Shown here one piece after another: positions 37,818-51,195 of a DNA stretch of 64,000 bases; within the stretch, counting starts at the first letter, position 1, and each line of letters begins with the position of its first letter. The translations under genes were made by a program, and so were the position numbers. This stretch comes from Lucifuga dentata (taxonomy: Eukaryota; Chordata; Actinopteri; Ophidiiformes; Bythitidae), in contig VXCM01002089.1 of the NCBI GenBank assembly GCA_014773175.1, positions 94,501-158,500 on the forward strand, written 5' to 3'. The notes under the pieces were generated by a model. That model searched no databases. It had not been told where the DNA came from and worked only from the letters and a program-made list of their open reading frames with translations.

Positions 37818-38083
37818 TATTTCTTCCTGCCCTTTGTCCCTCTTTCCCTGTTTTTTTCCCTTTTGTTCCTACACAAAATTATATTTGAGGAAGCTTTGCG
37901 TTATCATTATAAATCAGAGACTGGTTTAATGTAGAAAAACACACACGCACGCATACGTATGTGTCACAGGGTTGGGCAGACAGGGTCATTCCACATAATA
38001 GGATGGTGAAGGAGTCTGGCAGATCCACAGCAAATGAGGTGAGTGGTGATCTCGCCTGCTGGAGTGTGTGCACACACGCCTGG

Positions 38084-38085
<2 letters not shown>

Positions 38086-38118
<33 letters not shown>
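38086..38118. repeat. CA microsatellite
   Basis: CA repeat with GC-containing edges. Confidence 0.9.
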
Positions 38119-38120
<2 letters not shown>

Positions 38121-39156
38121 AAGGACCAGTAGAGCCAGAAATAAATACTGTAGAGTTTCTTAGTGAATCTCTTTTAGTATATTTGTACAAAAACACAGAC
38201 AAATGAATTATTTGTTCAGTTTAAAGTAAAACCCACATATCTTATCAAACCAGTTCCACTTATTCAAAAAAAGAAAAGAATAAATAACAATGAATAAGGA
38301 ACACTTCAGATGTTTTAAAGCATTCCTGTTAAACAAGCACACATTCCTCACTGATGCACTCCAGTCTTTTTTAATAATACATACTCATGGCTCGTCCCTG
38401 CTGCCGTCTCATCCCCAACCCCCAAAAAGAAACCAGCAGGCGACACGTCTGAAAACAGACAGAATCCCTTCAGCCCACGGAGTGTATTTACTCCCCGTGA
38501 GTCCCTCAGAGGGGGTTTAATGCGGGTGAAAATATAATACCATGATATAGTGTTTTGACCACATTAGAAAAGAAGGTAAATTTACATTTCTTTGTGATAT
38601 AATGTATGTTTAGGTTCAAGTATTTGTTTTACCTTTATATTAGGAATGATTTTCTACTAGAACTATATATACAGACAGGTGAAAAGACAAAAAAAAAAGA
38701 GAAGGAAAAAAAGAATTATTTTCTACAACCATAAGACTGGCATAACTTGATATTTGTGAGTTATTTGAGTTTGAATAATTATGAAATATCAACTATATAG
38801 AAATATTTCTTTGCACTTTGAATGTCCACTGTTGCTTAAATACTATATATGTTGCCATATAGTACATGCAGTAAAGTGCTTTCCTTCAGTCATCAAGATG
38901 AAATTCACAGTACATGTGGACCCTGATTAAGGATAATTCTTATGCAATAATTTGGATGATCTTGCAGCCATTGCTTATTATAAATGCAAAAAAGCAAAAC
39001 ATAATATAGTACAGTGAAGGATGTACATGAACCTCAAAAGAAGTCTAAATAATGAGTCTATCATAACCTAATCCAAGAAATAGCAAGATTAAATATAAAT
39101 TATTCCTTTTTGTAGGCGCGATTTTGTTTGTTAGTTGTGGAGTTTGTTTTTCTGTC

Positions 39157-39187
39157 TTTTTTTTTTTTTTTTNTTTTTTTTTTTTTT
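39157..39187. repeat. poly-T tract with single N
   Basis: T homopolymer split by N at 39173. Confidence 0.85.
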
Positions 39188-40247
39188 CTTTGAACACTCA
39201 GACTTTTTTGGAGCCACTTATTTGGAAGTGCAGCTGTGTATTTGCACATACACACCAACAAACCAGGAGTGCTGAAAAACATGGGGGTAAAAGGTCAAGC
39301 AGGAAGGGGAGTTATTAATAGCTGCAGATCAGGCATTTAGGCATTTCCAGTGGATTTATACAGTTCATGTTCAGGTGTCAAAGCAGGTAAAGCAGAATAA
39401 AGCCATTTCCCAGTAAGCAGAGGAGGCAGCGTGGCACCATGCACACGGGCACACACACATATACACACACACTTCACATGGCCCTGGAGAAATGAAAGTG
39501 GTGACTGGAAAATTAATGTATAAACAGAGAGCCCCCCCTCTTCCCCCAGACGTTGGGTTAAGTGGAAATGTTGGGATAAATGAAAGGCTAGTTGTGGGGT
39601 TGATGGGGTGGGGCAGGGCAGGCAGTCTGGACACAACACAGGGGTGTCTGGATGGCATTTTTAATTTCTGTTTGCCTTCCAGACATGGTGATTCCTCGTA
39701 CTTGTGAATGACAGGAGATTGACTGTATGAGAAAAATTGGTTTGACTTGACCTGACCTGAAGGTTATCTGACAGAATGCACATTTTATTCTTGCTAAACC
39801 ATTTCCAATTGGAGACTTTTAAATCATGATAGCCTGAAGCCAAGATATGAACTGACTCCATCCAGTATTACCACATACATACACACACACATACAGATAC
39901 AGTTATTGATGACCATTTTTACTACACAGCTTGACTCTTCATTAATATTTCATAAAAACTGGTTTGCAATGCTTCAGAAAAACAAGCATTGACTTGTTTT
40001 TATGCGTGTGTGTGTGCGTGCAAATGCAAATGCTTGTGTGTAAGTAAGCACGGCATGTGTGTGTTTTCTTTGTTTGGTTCTGCCCCATGAATGGTGATTG
40101 GCATTTAAGAAGAGGAGGAGGAGGAGGCAGGCAGGCACACTGTTTGCCCCCAAACCCATAAACACAACTCTACACACCTACGCATGTGCACACCCATACA
40201 CAACAACACACACACTGACAGAGTGATATACTGTGATATACTACGTG

Positions 40248-40252
40248 TGTGT

Positions 40253-40296
<44 letters not shown>

Positions 40297-40300
40297 GAGT
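40248..40300. repeat. GA microsatellite
   Basis: About 20 GA units, preceded by GT repeats and followed by GTGAGAGTGAGA. Confidence 0.9.
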
Positions 40301-40626
40301 GAGACTCCCTATTGTCCCAGATTTAAAGGAAAGGATGTTGAAAGCTGTACAGGAGATTAATTAATTTTTGATGAAGCACTACATACTAAACCTCTGCTGT
40401 GTTCCCCTATCTGTGTTTGGCTTTCCCTCTACACATGCATACATGTGTGTGTTAGTGTGTGTGTTTTTGTCAAAGCAGTCTCCTTCATTACAACCCATTT
40501 CTATTCATTATTATAACTGACATATATTAACACAAACACACTTATATCAATTGCCTTGATGCACATACACATGAACAGATATGACCTCTGGCTAGATGAG
40601 CTCTTTAGTTGCCTTGCTACTTAATG

Positions 40627-40746
40627 TGTGTGTGTGAGTGTGTGTGTGAGTGTGTGTGTGAGTGTGTGTGTATATATATATATATAGATATCTATATATC
40701 TATATATATATATATATATCTATATATATATATGTGTGTGTGTGTT
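40627..40746. repeat. compound GT / TATA / GT microsatellite
   Basis: GTGTGA units, then a long self-complementary TA/TATCTA stretch, then GT units again. The TA core can form a cruciform. Confidence 0.9.
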
Positions 40747-41379
40747 TCCTCCAGCTGGCACATAAGAGCTCTGTTGCCAGACAAAGAGTGGCGCTCGGGG
40801 TCTGGTGCTCTGCCTGCGGGGGCTGAGTTGCGGGATGGGAGGGGGGGGTTCCTCCTGTCAGCCTTTGTGTCCTAATTGAAGTTTTTCTGCTTCTCAACCC
40901 TTCCTCATCCACCCTCCTTTCCTCCCCCCGTAGAACAGGAATGGGAGGATGAAGGGCGAATAAAAGGAGGTGTGCATTTGACGGGGGGCAGGAGGGTTTC
41001 ATATTCAGCTTTGTTGCCGCTGGGTGTGATTTCTGTCCTCTGTGACACATGTGTTCATAAACACAGAGGGTGTTATAAGCGGCGTGATGAATGGCAATAC
41101 TGTCAGTTCTGTCCTGTTGAACAGGTCTGAATAGAGGCTATTAGAGCTAATGGCCTCATCAACGCCTAATAGGAAAACAGATACTAAATTAATAAAGCAG
41201 CTTATTAAATGCATTATTACGGTATCTGACTTTTGGTTGGTTCATTTGCTCTCCTAATGTCATGTTATATTGTTAGTATTGTAACTGCGGTGAGAAATTG
41301 CGAAAATGAAAGTTTTGTAGTGCCCTTGATACAGTCTGTTTATCGGTATGTGTTTGTTGGATTGCTTTCCAGAGTTGCC

Positions 41380-41389
41380 AACACACACA

Positions 41390-41438
<49 letters not shown>
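41380..41438. repeat. long CA microsatellite
   Basis: Nearly 30 CA units with one CATA interruption. Confidence 0.95.
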
Positions 41439-41439
<1 letters not shown>

Positions 41440-42033
41440 CACACACGCATGTGGGTCTCTTTCATGTGCTTCCAAAATGTGTCTGTGTGCAGAAGTGGGG
41501 TTGGGGGGGAGAGCATAAGCAGTTGCCACGGGAACAGAGGAGGCGAGCAGTTTAAAATATGACATCTGACATTATGCTCTCTTTCTTCCTCTCTCTCGCT
41601 CTCTCTTTTTCTCTGCCCGTGTCTCCCTCTCTCACTGAATGTGTGACCCTGTTTCACACACAGCGGCTCATTGTTTTGTGTGTGTGTGCGTGTGTTGCGA
41701 TCAACCCGCTGTGGTCGTGATCATACAGCGTAGTGGCTGCTATCGTACAGCAGAACACTAAGAAACACATTAGCACACACACTGAGAATAACACCAAACA
41801 ATCCTCTGGAGGACAGCACTAATGCAGCACAGGCAGACAGAGAAAGATGGAGAATTTGAGCTTAAAAATCCAGTTTAAAGGGTACTTCACTCAAGATCAA
41901 GGTAAAAACAATATTATGTATAAGTCAGAAAATGAATCTAGCAACCTTCTGCACAAAACATAGAAAAAGTGAGAGAAAATAAGTTTGGAATTGCATTCCC
42001 TTAAAGACATATTTTGGAAAAAGAAAGATTGGC

Positions 42034-42190
42034 AGAGAGACAGAGAGAGACAGAGAGAGAGAGACAGAGAAAGAGAGAGAGAGAGAATCTGCCACTTAAT
42101 TCACATTTGACACAAGCCTCATTGGAACATGGTCATTATTCAGTGCTCCTGAATTCCTGTCTCTGCTCAGAGATGGAGAGAGACACATTC

Positions 42191-42230
<40 letters not shown>

Positions 42231-42341
42231 GGTGGATGCAAGTGAGCGAGCAAGCCAAAGAGAGAGAGAGAGAGAGTGAGTGAGAGGGAACGCTTCTCCC
42301 TTCCCCTAGCAACGCTCGGCGGTGGTCGTCTCCAGCCTGTT

Positions 42342-42376
<35 letters not shown>
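42034..42376. repeat. cluster of GA and CT microsatellites upstream of the abr short first exon
   Basis: GA-rich tracts at 42034-42087, 42195-42227 and 42258-42280 are followed by a CT tract at 42343-42375. The purine and pyrimidine runs sit 285-630 bases upstream of the abr ATG, within its promoter or 5' UTR. GA repeats are a common feature of some vertebrate promoters; whether they act here is inference. Confidence 0.85.
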
Positions 42377-42377
<1 letters not shown>

Positions 42378-42659
42378 CGCCTGTGCTGCTGTTATACACA
42401 CAGACACATGCTCAGCACTCACTCACACACACACACTCATTCATTGGGTTGTTCGCTTGCTCGTCGCCTGTTGGACCCCAGGGTGTCTTTAAAAAAAAGA
42501 AAAATTAAAACCATTCTTTTGCTTTCTTCCTGCGAGATGAAGCCTGTTTATCAGGGATAAGAGAAAAAGACGCGAGAGAAGGCAGCGGCAGGAAGGAAGG
42601 AAGGAATAAGTGGGAGACAGAAAGAGAAGGGAGAGCGAAGGAAGGGAGTGCAAAGGAGG
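42377..42659 (+). promoter_or_regulatory. abr: probable downstream abr promoter / 5' UTR
   Basis: Sequence between the microsatellite cluster and the canonical ABR start codon, ending in a purine-rich stretch (GGAAGGAAGG near 42592). No TATA box is obvious. A transcription start somewhere in 42.0-42.6 kb is required if the short first exon is used. Confidence 0.4.
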
Positions 42660-42720
42660 ATGGAGCCCCTCAGTGCCCGTGGCCTGCCCCGACTTTCCTG
42701 GATCGACACCCTCTATAGCA
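42660..42720 (+). CDS. abr: abr canonical first coding exon (short isoform)
   Basis: ABR carries a DH-PH RhoGEF unit, a C2 domain and a RacGAP domain and regulates Rho/Rac signalling; all of those lie beyond this window. This 61-nt exon encodes 20 residues starting [14 protein letters not shown] and ending DTLYS, which differ from human ABR ([20 protein letters not shown]) only at position 6. It ends one base into a codon at a GTACGT donor, as the human exon does. The ATG at 42660 is the known start. The upstream exon at 26549-27359 ends in the same phase, so the two are mutually exclusive first exons that can share exon 2. Exon 2 (which in human begins NFSYGTDEYDGEG) was not found before the end of the window, so the intron is over 21 kb. 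Confidence 0.95.
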
Positions 42721-44254
42721 GTACGTATCTTTCCATCCCTCCATCCCTCTATCCATACGTTTACCCACTCCTCTCCACACATTGTTTTCCATTTATCTTT
42801 GAAACCTCCTTCCCTCCAGCCGTTTTACCACATCCCCTCCTTCTCCATCTCATGGGTTGTCTGTTTTGCGTTACAACCAAAGCTACATGCACTCACACAC
42901 AGAGCACGCTTTGCATTTTGTTAGGACTTCCAATTAGTGTGGATCACCGTGACTGTCCATAACAACACGGTCACCCCCCTCATTCTTTTGCCTCACTTCC
43001 CCAGTGGGCAATACTGGCAGAAGCGGGGGAAACCCCGGAGAAACACAGAGTGAGAGAATGTGAGTTGTTGTTACAACCCCGGAGGAAGAACTTCGTGTTC
43101 CATCCAATCGAGGACACGGGCTGTCTGATGCTGAATTTCTAATCTGCTGTTTGTTTTTCGTCTCTTCATGCTGCGCTGTAGACGTGGTCTGACATGTCAC
43201 ACCGTATGCTGCTAACATCTTCAGATGCAGCGTGTTCAGCTTATAGTGCTATTAAATGAAAGTAACACAGAAATATGAAAATAGCCAGATGATGCTTTTC
43301 ATGTCGCTTTTTCTAGGAAACTGTTTTTAATGGGGGATTTTGGAGGCTTTATTTGCACACACAGGATATGGTTTTTCATGCTGCTTTCAGCCCTAATTCT
43401 GAGCTGTGAGTGTTTACCACTTTGCAGCTAACACACACATCCCACAGACATAACTGTTATTTCCCCATGTGTATGCGCCCCGTTTGAGATGACGTGTGTG
43501 TTGGGAATTTTCGGCACATCACCTAACCTTTTGGGATTTGCTTTGCCGTGTCACCATTGTTACCATGAGTTAATTGGCAGAGAGGGAGTGAATAGGAGAG
43601 GAAGAGGCAGAGTGGGTGGTGGTTGGGATTTTAGTTGTAAAGACACAGGAAGAAGGTAGTAAAAGCATGTTGTTATGTCATGCATGTATGAGAAACTGTC
43701 TTAACTTTGGATTCTTCTGAGACATTTAGGGACCGTCACAAACACACTGAAGGCAGCTGCATGTGAACAACTCTCATTATATTTAAAAAAAAAAAATTAG
43801 AATATAAGGTTTTTTTTGACATTAGTGCTAGTTTGTACTCGCACACTGATGAAGATGTGTGTGTGTTGTCTGTCAGTTTTCAGTTTGCATTCTACACCGG
43901 TTGCAAAAAGCTACATTTAGTTTGCACGCCAATGATTAGCTCGTTCCCTCTCAGAACAAGTTGTGAGTCCTGCTGATGTAGCAAAGTGTTATAATGTTTG
44001 GCTTGTCATCAAAGACAATCATTTATTTATCAGTTGCTGTGAATGCATGATAGCACCGGAATAGCCAACACGGAATTCTCAGCACTCGCATTAGTCCGCT
44101 TTCCGAAATAGATCAGGTCAGTGTTACTGTATAATAATGAATTTGGAGCACCAGGGACTGCATACGTAATCATTGTACTGTTTAATTTTGCTATTTTTGT
44201 TCTAGTGCTGCTGTGAACTGGATGCATCAGAACTGAAAAACCCAGTGCATTTGA

Positions 44255-44282
44255 GTGTGTGTGTCTGTGTGTGTGTGTGTGC
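44255..44282. repeat. GT microsatellite
   Basis: About thirteen GT units with one CT change. Confidence 0.85.
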
Positions 44283-46506
44283 AGCTGGACAGAACTATTA
44301 CCATAACAACAGGCTCAGTTAATTCAGATCAGATAGAGAAGCTCTTATGTCTGCTTTATTGTGAGCTGTTGGAGCGAAATGGCACCATCCTGTTCACCTG
44401 TCATCTTCTCATCATCCCTTTGCTTTCAACCTTTATTCTGCTCTGACACTCTGTGTGTTAAGTTATTTGAGGGATGTTGCCAAGTCCTCTTCCCAAGTAC
44501 TGACCCCGAAACAGCCAATTCAGCATTTCAGAGATTACAATACATCACTACACAATCGATCTAGAACCTCTGAAGATGACTTATACTTTGGTGTGAATAG
44601 TGTATCCCGCCCATTCTTTACCATAATACTTAATAGTAGAGCTACAGCAATGGAAGTAAGTTTTCTTACATGAGTCTATAATTTGTTTCCTTCCTCTTCA
44701 GCCATTGAAACTGCATTAATGGTCTAATGTTAAGCTGTGGCCACACATCCTTAACTCCCTGAGTACATTGGGAATGGATGCTCAAAGCCACAGCCCCGTT
44801 TTTTCCCCCAAGGGAGGCCTTAGCTCTTTCCATCCAGGGCCACATTTTTGCCACAGCTGCTTAGGACAATATAACATCATTTCTTCATCTCTCAGTTCAT
44901 CTTCTCATGGTAACGTCACCTATCAATAGTGACAATAGACCACACTTGCTGAAAATGTGTACACTTTTGTCTGTGAGCCACTAAAATTACAAAATGGTAC
45001 GACTGAACGTCACAGTTTAACTCATCATGCAGACAAATTTTGAAGGCTGTTCATCTTGGCTTGTGTTGGCTGTCATTTGCATGAGGAATCGGTTTTCATC
45101 AACCTTAGTTTACCCCTGACTTTTTATCCTGATGGGGTATACATCCTTGAGGGACAGATACTTAAACAAAACATCCTTTGCTCTTCCTTCACATTTACTC
45201 TCTCCTTCTCTAAGTAGTTCATTATTCACTTTAGTGTGATTTTGACACGATGCATGTGAGGTTAATCGGTTTTGTTATCTGTTCCAGGGCACAGTGGATT
45301 TCTTTTTGGCCCATAATCTAATTTTAGAAGCATTTTGGTGGTGCCATTGCCTCCACTCTGTCTGTAATAAGTCCATCTCTCAGGTTTCTACCAAGTTTTT
45401 ACCAAACTGGTTATTTTATTTCTTAGTTGCTGTGGTTTGAGTTGATTGGGAATTGCCTCACACAGTTGGCTGTGTTCCATGTGTTCTTTATTGTTCAAGT
45501 GCAAGTTAGACCTGCACAGTATATCTGTTTTCTGATATGTCAGACTGATATTAGCCATTGGGAGAGAAATAAGAGAGCCACAGATATTGCTGTAACCATA
45601 TAATTTCTCACCAAAATAAAGGAAATCATTCTCTAGGTGATTCCCCTTGTAGCCCACCCATTTTGTCAAACTGTATGCAGCCTGTACATACAGCATATAC
45701 AGTCTGAACTGCCCCCTCAACCAATATCCTGAAATGCTTTGCCTTTAAATATTGACCAAGGTGATCTGGCAGTCCGGTTAGCTGTAAACAGCAGGTAAAT
45801 TATCTCAGTGGGCAGTTTGACCAAGTAATCATTATTGATCTTTAGTTCCAAATGTAATAGGAGTTAAATTTACGAGTACTTAGCATAATCTTTTAGGACT
45901 AATTTGCCCAATTAACCTTGCTACATTAACATCAGCTGGCTAAGTTATGGTGTGTTTGGTTTGATAATGCTGATAAAGCTGCGTTAGCAACCTCTTAAAG
46001 TCGTCTGGTTCTCTCAAAAAAATTTGGTTGCTTGTTTTTGTGTATGTCTCAGACAGTTTTTATTTTCCATTTGCAACATTTTTATTCACACATTTTTAAA
46101 TCTCAGTGATTTTATCGGAAAGCACATTTATCTCAGAGCCCATCATTTCTGACCCTGATCTGTAGTACGACTGCAACCTTCATACTGAGCAGCAGCTTTC
46201 TGACGATGGCTGCCTGCGTTGTAACCTTCAGAGAATTAACCAGGCTCTTTTTGGCCTTGTGTTTGTGTCACAAACACTAAAGTAATAAAGAGGAGCTAGA
46301 TTATGTAAGAGCTGCAATATGTGCATTTTGGCGTTGCAGGAATATGGCACTTGTGCGCGCAGAGTCACACACACATGCATGTTATGTCAAAATGATTTTC
46401 CTTAATCCGCGCTACAATTAGAAGGACTTGAATTAATGTGCAGCTTTCAGGCAGCATTACAAAATCTCATGTCACTGTGTTAGTGTGCACCTACCAGCAG
46501 GCAGTG

Positions 46507-46530
46507 TTTTTTTTTTTTTTTTTTTTTTTT
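46507..46530. repeat. poly-T tract
   Basis: 24 T in a row; no N. Confidence 0.9.
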
Positions 46531-47333
46531 ACCTGTTTTGAGCTAATATGTAATGCATTTCTAGATAGAAATATATGGTTCTGGTGAACAGTAACCTGGA
46601 TGTCTCGTTTATGGGCAGATGCTATACATGGATGTAGTGGTGCAGACATCACCCATAGATTTGGAACATTTTGAAGCCCATTTTTAAGAAAGTGTTTGAG
46701 TTTACCAGTCACCAATCTCTGATTAGTTGTTGGAGCAAGAAAAACTAAACTTGGGCCACAGGATGCATCTGAGGCTGGACAAGCAAATGGCATTCACCAC
46801 AGCCAAGTGTTTTTGTGTGACAGACAGTAAGTAAAAGGTGTTTATGTTATGATTTAACAGACTTGAGTCTCAATAAAAGTGATTTACAGTGATTAAGGAG
46901 GAAGAGTTTCATCATCACCTCTCTATGATGGACTTCGGCTGATGGCATGAGTGCACCTGCTGTCTGGAGATGAAATGGTCTCTCTAACCTTTAAGGTCAT
47001 ACTGCCTACATCATTACAAATATGTTCAGGTGCAACAGATGTGCACATATTTCAGGATATAAATCCATATTCTACCACACAGAAGCAGGTTTCCTTGCAC
47101 GGTAGGTGTTCCTGGCACTGAAACTTTGGTCCAGAGCCAGCTAAACTGCTGGCTAGCTGCTCCTGGCTGACTTTGCCCCAGTCCCAGTTCTGTCTTTGCG
47201 TGTTTAATGTTAGGGCAGCTTCAGCAAACAGCAGCACAACAAAGTGATTCTGGATAGACTCCCAACAGAGTGTCATAGGGGAGTTTAATACAGCTATGTC
47301 TCATTTATCAGCCCCTACAAAATCTATTTTGAC

Positions 47334-47336
<3 letters not shown>

Positions 47337-47387
<51 letters not shown>

Positions 47388-47408
47388 CTCTCTCTCTCTG
47401 TATCTCTC
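47337..47408. repeat. CT microsatellite
   Basis: About 23 CT units, then CTGTATCTCT variants. Confidence 0.95.
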
Positions 47409-48198
47409 AATGGCTCTCTACCCTCAGTGCCAGCAGAAAGTGCCCAAATCAATCTGATCCAATAGTGTTTCCAAACACATCAATTGTGGCCTCACCACAA
47501 ACATGAAACCAGCACAACATTAACCAGAGGTCCTCTTCAACCTCTGAGTTTGCTGAGATTAGAAACCACACAGGCCTGTGGGGATGCAGCTGTGACAAGT
47601 TTCAGAGCTAATACTGGCTTGAAGCTCTAAAATTAAAGGATTTATGGAATTAAACTATATTTTGAATCAGTGAAAATATTTTTTTTCCCCTTTAGAAGAA
47701 CTATCAGCATTAGTTTAAAGGACCTTACCACAACCCTAACCTTCCAAGAAACTAATCTTACAAAAGTCAACACAAATCTAACACAATCATACATTATTTG
47801 TAAGCGCTTGCAGTTTTGTCCAGTCAAAAATGGTCACATTATTGCTTTATTGGAGAATGGTTAAATGCTGATAATAACATAATAATCTGTGCACAACTTA
47901 TACTGTATAACTACTGTAATTATATGTAGTTACCGCTAGCACTACCACCACACTGTAGGATGGTCACGATTAAATATCCACTATGTATGTCCACGAATGT
48001 GATTTTGTCCACGAATTTTGGTTTTGTTGGATTGTGAATTGTTTAATTTACTATATACTGTAAATAATCTGGGCTGCATGTCCAATCTTGAAGTATTGCC
48101 TTCCGACTGTACAAGCTCCTCCATTATCCAGATCAATAGATGAAACTGTTCCTCCCCTTCTCTGTAGCTATAAAAACAGACATTCAAATCTGTCGTCT

Positions 48199-48219
48199 CA
48201 CACACACACACACACACAA
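48199..48219. repeat. CA microsatellite
   Basis: About ten CA units. Confidence 0.85.
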
Positions 48220-48951
48220 AGAGGGAGAGATTGTGAGTCAGCCTAAAGCAGTGTTGTTATGTAATACTGTCATCACTGCTACCTCTTTCATTCTTCACTG
48301 CCGTGTGTGGAAGCATCTTCTTCCCGTTGGACCTGGTGAGGGGTTCACACTTACAAAATCTGCTTCATTTTCACTTTTCGTAAGCAGCCAGGAAACATAC
48401 ACGTATGACACTGCTGAAGGAGAGACAAGATGCTCTGTACTTCCAGTCTGACACAGACTGAAACTGGAAGCGCAAGATGAATAAACAAGCAGAACTGAGA
48501 GAATGTTAACAATAGTGATGCTTGTGAGGGTCAGCATCCAGTCCAGATCCAGATATTATGCTGTTATGTGAAGACATATGTCACATGAGTCTAATTCAGA
48601 AATCTACCATTAATTCCTGACCATTTATACAGAATGAGAAACGGGGCGTTTTGTGAAATTAAATGGCGACTTTATATGCCAACTAAAATGTGTTGTACTG
48701 TCATGCACCATACAATAGTCAAAAGGCAGCCGTATTAAAGAGGATATGGCTAATTTCACATGGTTCCAAGTGAGTGAGTCTAGCTGAAAGGAGAAATTTG
48801 GCACTCTGTCCTGACAGTAACTTAGCTGCTAGCTCACCCATGTCCTTGTTGGGTTGATTTCCTCTGTACCAAGGCCGCCTGGGTTTGTTCAGCGACAACA
48901 TCATAAATAATAGATGTCGCTTTTGGCCCAGCTGAGTGTGTTGTTGTGGCA

Positions 48952-48956
<5 letters not shown>

Positions 48957-48982
<26 letters not shown>
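48957..48982. repeat. CA microsatellite
   Basis: About thirteen CA units. Confidence 0.9.
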
Positions 48983-50699
48983 GGTAAAGCAGCTTCATCA
49001 AACACCTCAGATAACACGTGATCACAGATATGTAAAATTCAGAATTCCGCGGCAGATATTGTTTCTTGAATGGCAGACTGGGTGTTTTTACTTGAATTGT
49101 TCCCTGTGTTCCCTTTTGAAATAGTCATTTTTGCGATATATTTCACCCGAAACCAACCAGCGTTTTGCATAGAAATGAAGAAATTATGGAGACATGGTAA
49201 ACACAAGTGAGTTTGGGCCCTTTTATGCTTATTATATGAGTATTTGGTTCAGGCTGAGCTATAATCTTGCTTTAATACCTCATGCCAAACAATTAGTTAG
49301 GTTCTACTTTTAGTTCCAAGTCTCTTGCCATCTTCGTTTGGGTGAAGCTCATAAAGTCCTTTGTTGTGCTTGATGTTAGTGGGTGTGTCATGTGTCTGAG
49401 TGGGTTTGTGTTCTGTAAGTCTTTGGGGAGGTTCACAGTGTCCTTAGGGGTTAGAGCTGTGTGTATGTCTCTGGTGTGTTGGACAGCAGTCATCCTCAAG
49501 GGCTCTAGTAACCACCAACCCCTTCTTCTTTTGTAACCCCTTCCTTTCAGCCAATCGGCACAGAGTAACACCACCGTCTCAACCAGTGGTGTGGCTGGCA
49601 TTTTTTACGCGATCCCGGAAGGCAGGGGCTGTGATTAAGCATTCAGGGTATTCAAGCGGAAGAGAGGAGAGGATGAGGAAAGAGGGGAGGAGAGGAGGAG
49701 ATAGGAGAGGGAGACGAGGCCATTATGAGCTGAAAGGGCTGATGGATGCACTCCAGGAAAGACCAGTCAGTCACTCAGACTCAGGTGAACAAAATGCTGG
49801 CAGCAGTGTAATTTAGAGTCCACATAGAGGCCATATATCACCACAGGTTTTCTTAAATGGGCTGAAGCTTATATACATCATGGCCATAAATTTGAATGAA
49901 CCTGTGTTTCTGTTCCTCTGTTGCTTTTTATTAATTTAATTTCTTTGTAAAGGCAATACATTTTGAGACCGCGGCAAAACTCAACTCATAAATTTCATGT
50001 AAGGAAACAATTTTGAGGCATCCTAAGAATTTGGCCCATTTATCATTCCCTTACTGTCCAAAAGTGTTCATATTTATCTATAAATGTCAGGCAAACTGTC
50101 AAACCAAGAATGCATTAACCTGCAGGTTCACTCTTATGTGCGTGTGTGTATGTGATTAAAGATTAATGGTCGCAGTATGGGTTGGCCTCCTGTTCTCAGT
50201 AGGTTGTCTTTGTGCTGGGGTTTGGAGGTGGATGCTCACATTGAGGCCAGATTGTCCTCTGCCATTAAGAGAGACTCTCAGAGACAAAGGGACACAGAGG
50301 GAAACACAGTGACAAATACACAATGTACACTACGATGTTATTTATCTTACTTTGGGCTATTTGTTCGGAGCAGATTAACACAGAATAAACATATGCAGGG
50401 TTAATACATCCTTTAACTGGTGTATCATGGGATTATACAGGACCAAGAGGATGTTTAAGCAAGCGTAACTTTGTTTTATGGTATTAGATCATGTAATATT
50501 AGATTAGTTGAAAAAGTTGAGTAGTTCTTAGATTGGTTGAAATTTATAATGGTAAGAGACACAAACTACATGCATGTATTTTTCTACTTCTTTAAATTGA
50601 ACATATAAAGTTCATCACTTTATATTTGCCCATTATCTGAAATTGTAACTAGAGGGCCCTCTGATTTTGCTCTTTTGCCACTTTTTAAAAACAGATATG

Positions 50700-50722
50700 T
50701 AAAAAAAAAAAAAAAAAAAAAG
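50700..50722. repeat. poly-A tract
   Basis: About 21 A in a row. Confidence 0.85.
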
Positions 50723-50904
50723 ATTTATCATGCAAATTCATTGTACATTGGTATTGTGGACTTCTGGATCTATTTCCATTCAACTGTTAAAAAATATGTC
50801 AAAGGCCATGTTATACTGCTGAATCAACATTATTTTAGATACACGTTGGTGTTAGTTGAATGTTGTCTGAACATATTTTCAGCTGCCAGACTCTGATCCT
50901 GATC

Positions 50905-51195
50905 TGGATCAGGGCTAAATTGCACCTCTTGATAGTCCGTCACATGACACACATGCCTGATTGTTTTGCATTAAAATTGGTGTCTTAGTTTTCAAGAATT
51001 AGACAGAAATGTTGATAAATGCCCTCTTGCAATGTTAAAAAAAAGTGAAAAAAAATCCTCAAAATTCCTTCCTCAAAAATCTAACCCATTCCCCCTTGAC
51101 CCAAGTCACACCTATCCACTAAATTTCATTGAAATCCCTTTGTTACTCTGACAGACGATCCTGCTGACAAACAAACACGGGTGGAGGTAAAAATA
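50905..51195 (+). mobile_element. retroelement-like fragment (fish RTE/SINE-type 3' region)
   Basis: It contains the series CACCTATCCACTAAATTTCA, TTGAAATCC, CTGACAGACGATCCTGCTG, ACAAACAAAC and a terminal GGTGGAGGTAA. This resembles the conserved tail of an abundant fish non-LTR/SINE family. There is no coding capacity. The family name is uncertain. Confidence 0.45.

Larger units (their letters stand above)
27588..42659 (+). other. abr intron between the two alternative first exons
   Basis: About 15 kb. It contains copy 2 of the inverted-repeat element (35291-35814), one assembly duplication (34789-34923), A tracts with single Ns (32111-32140, 37018-37043), a T tract with an N (39157-39187) and, from 37.4 kb on, dense microsatellites. 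I found no exon resembling BCR or ABR here. The short open frames, including those over CA and CT runs, are not credible genes. Confidence 0.6.

Noticed and set aside
41380..41438. Regular repeats considered as a CRISPR-like array
   Set aside because: Dinucleotide microsatellite without spacers, in a vertebrate genome.
40609..41565. Open frames over GT, TA and CA repeats
   Set aside because: Peptides are simple-repeat translations (CVCV, HTHT, YIYI).
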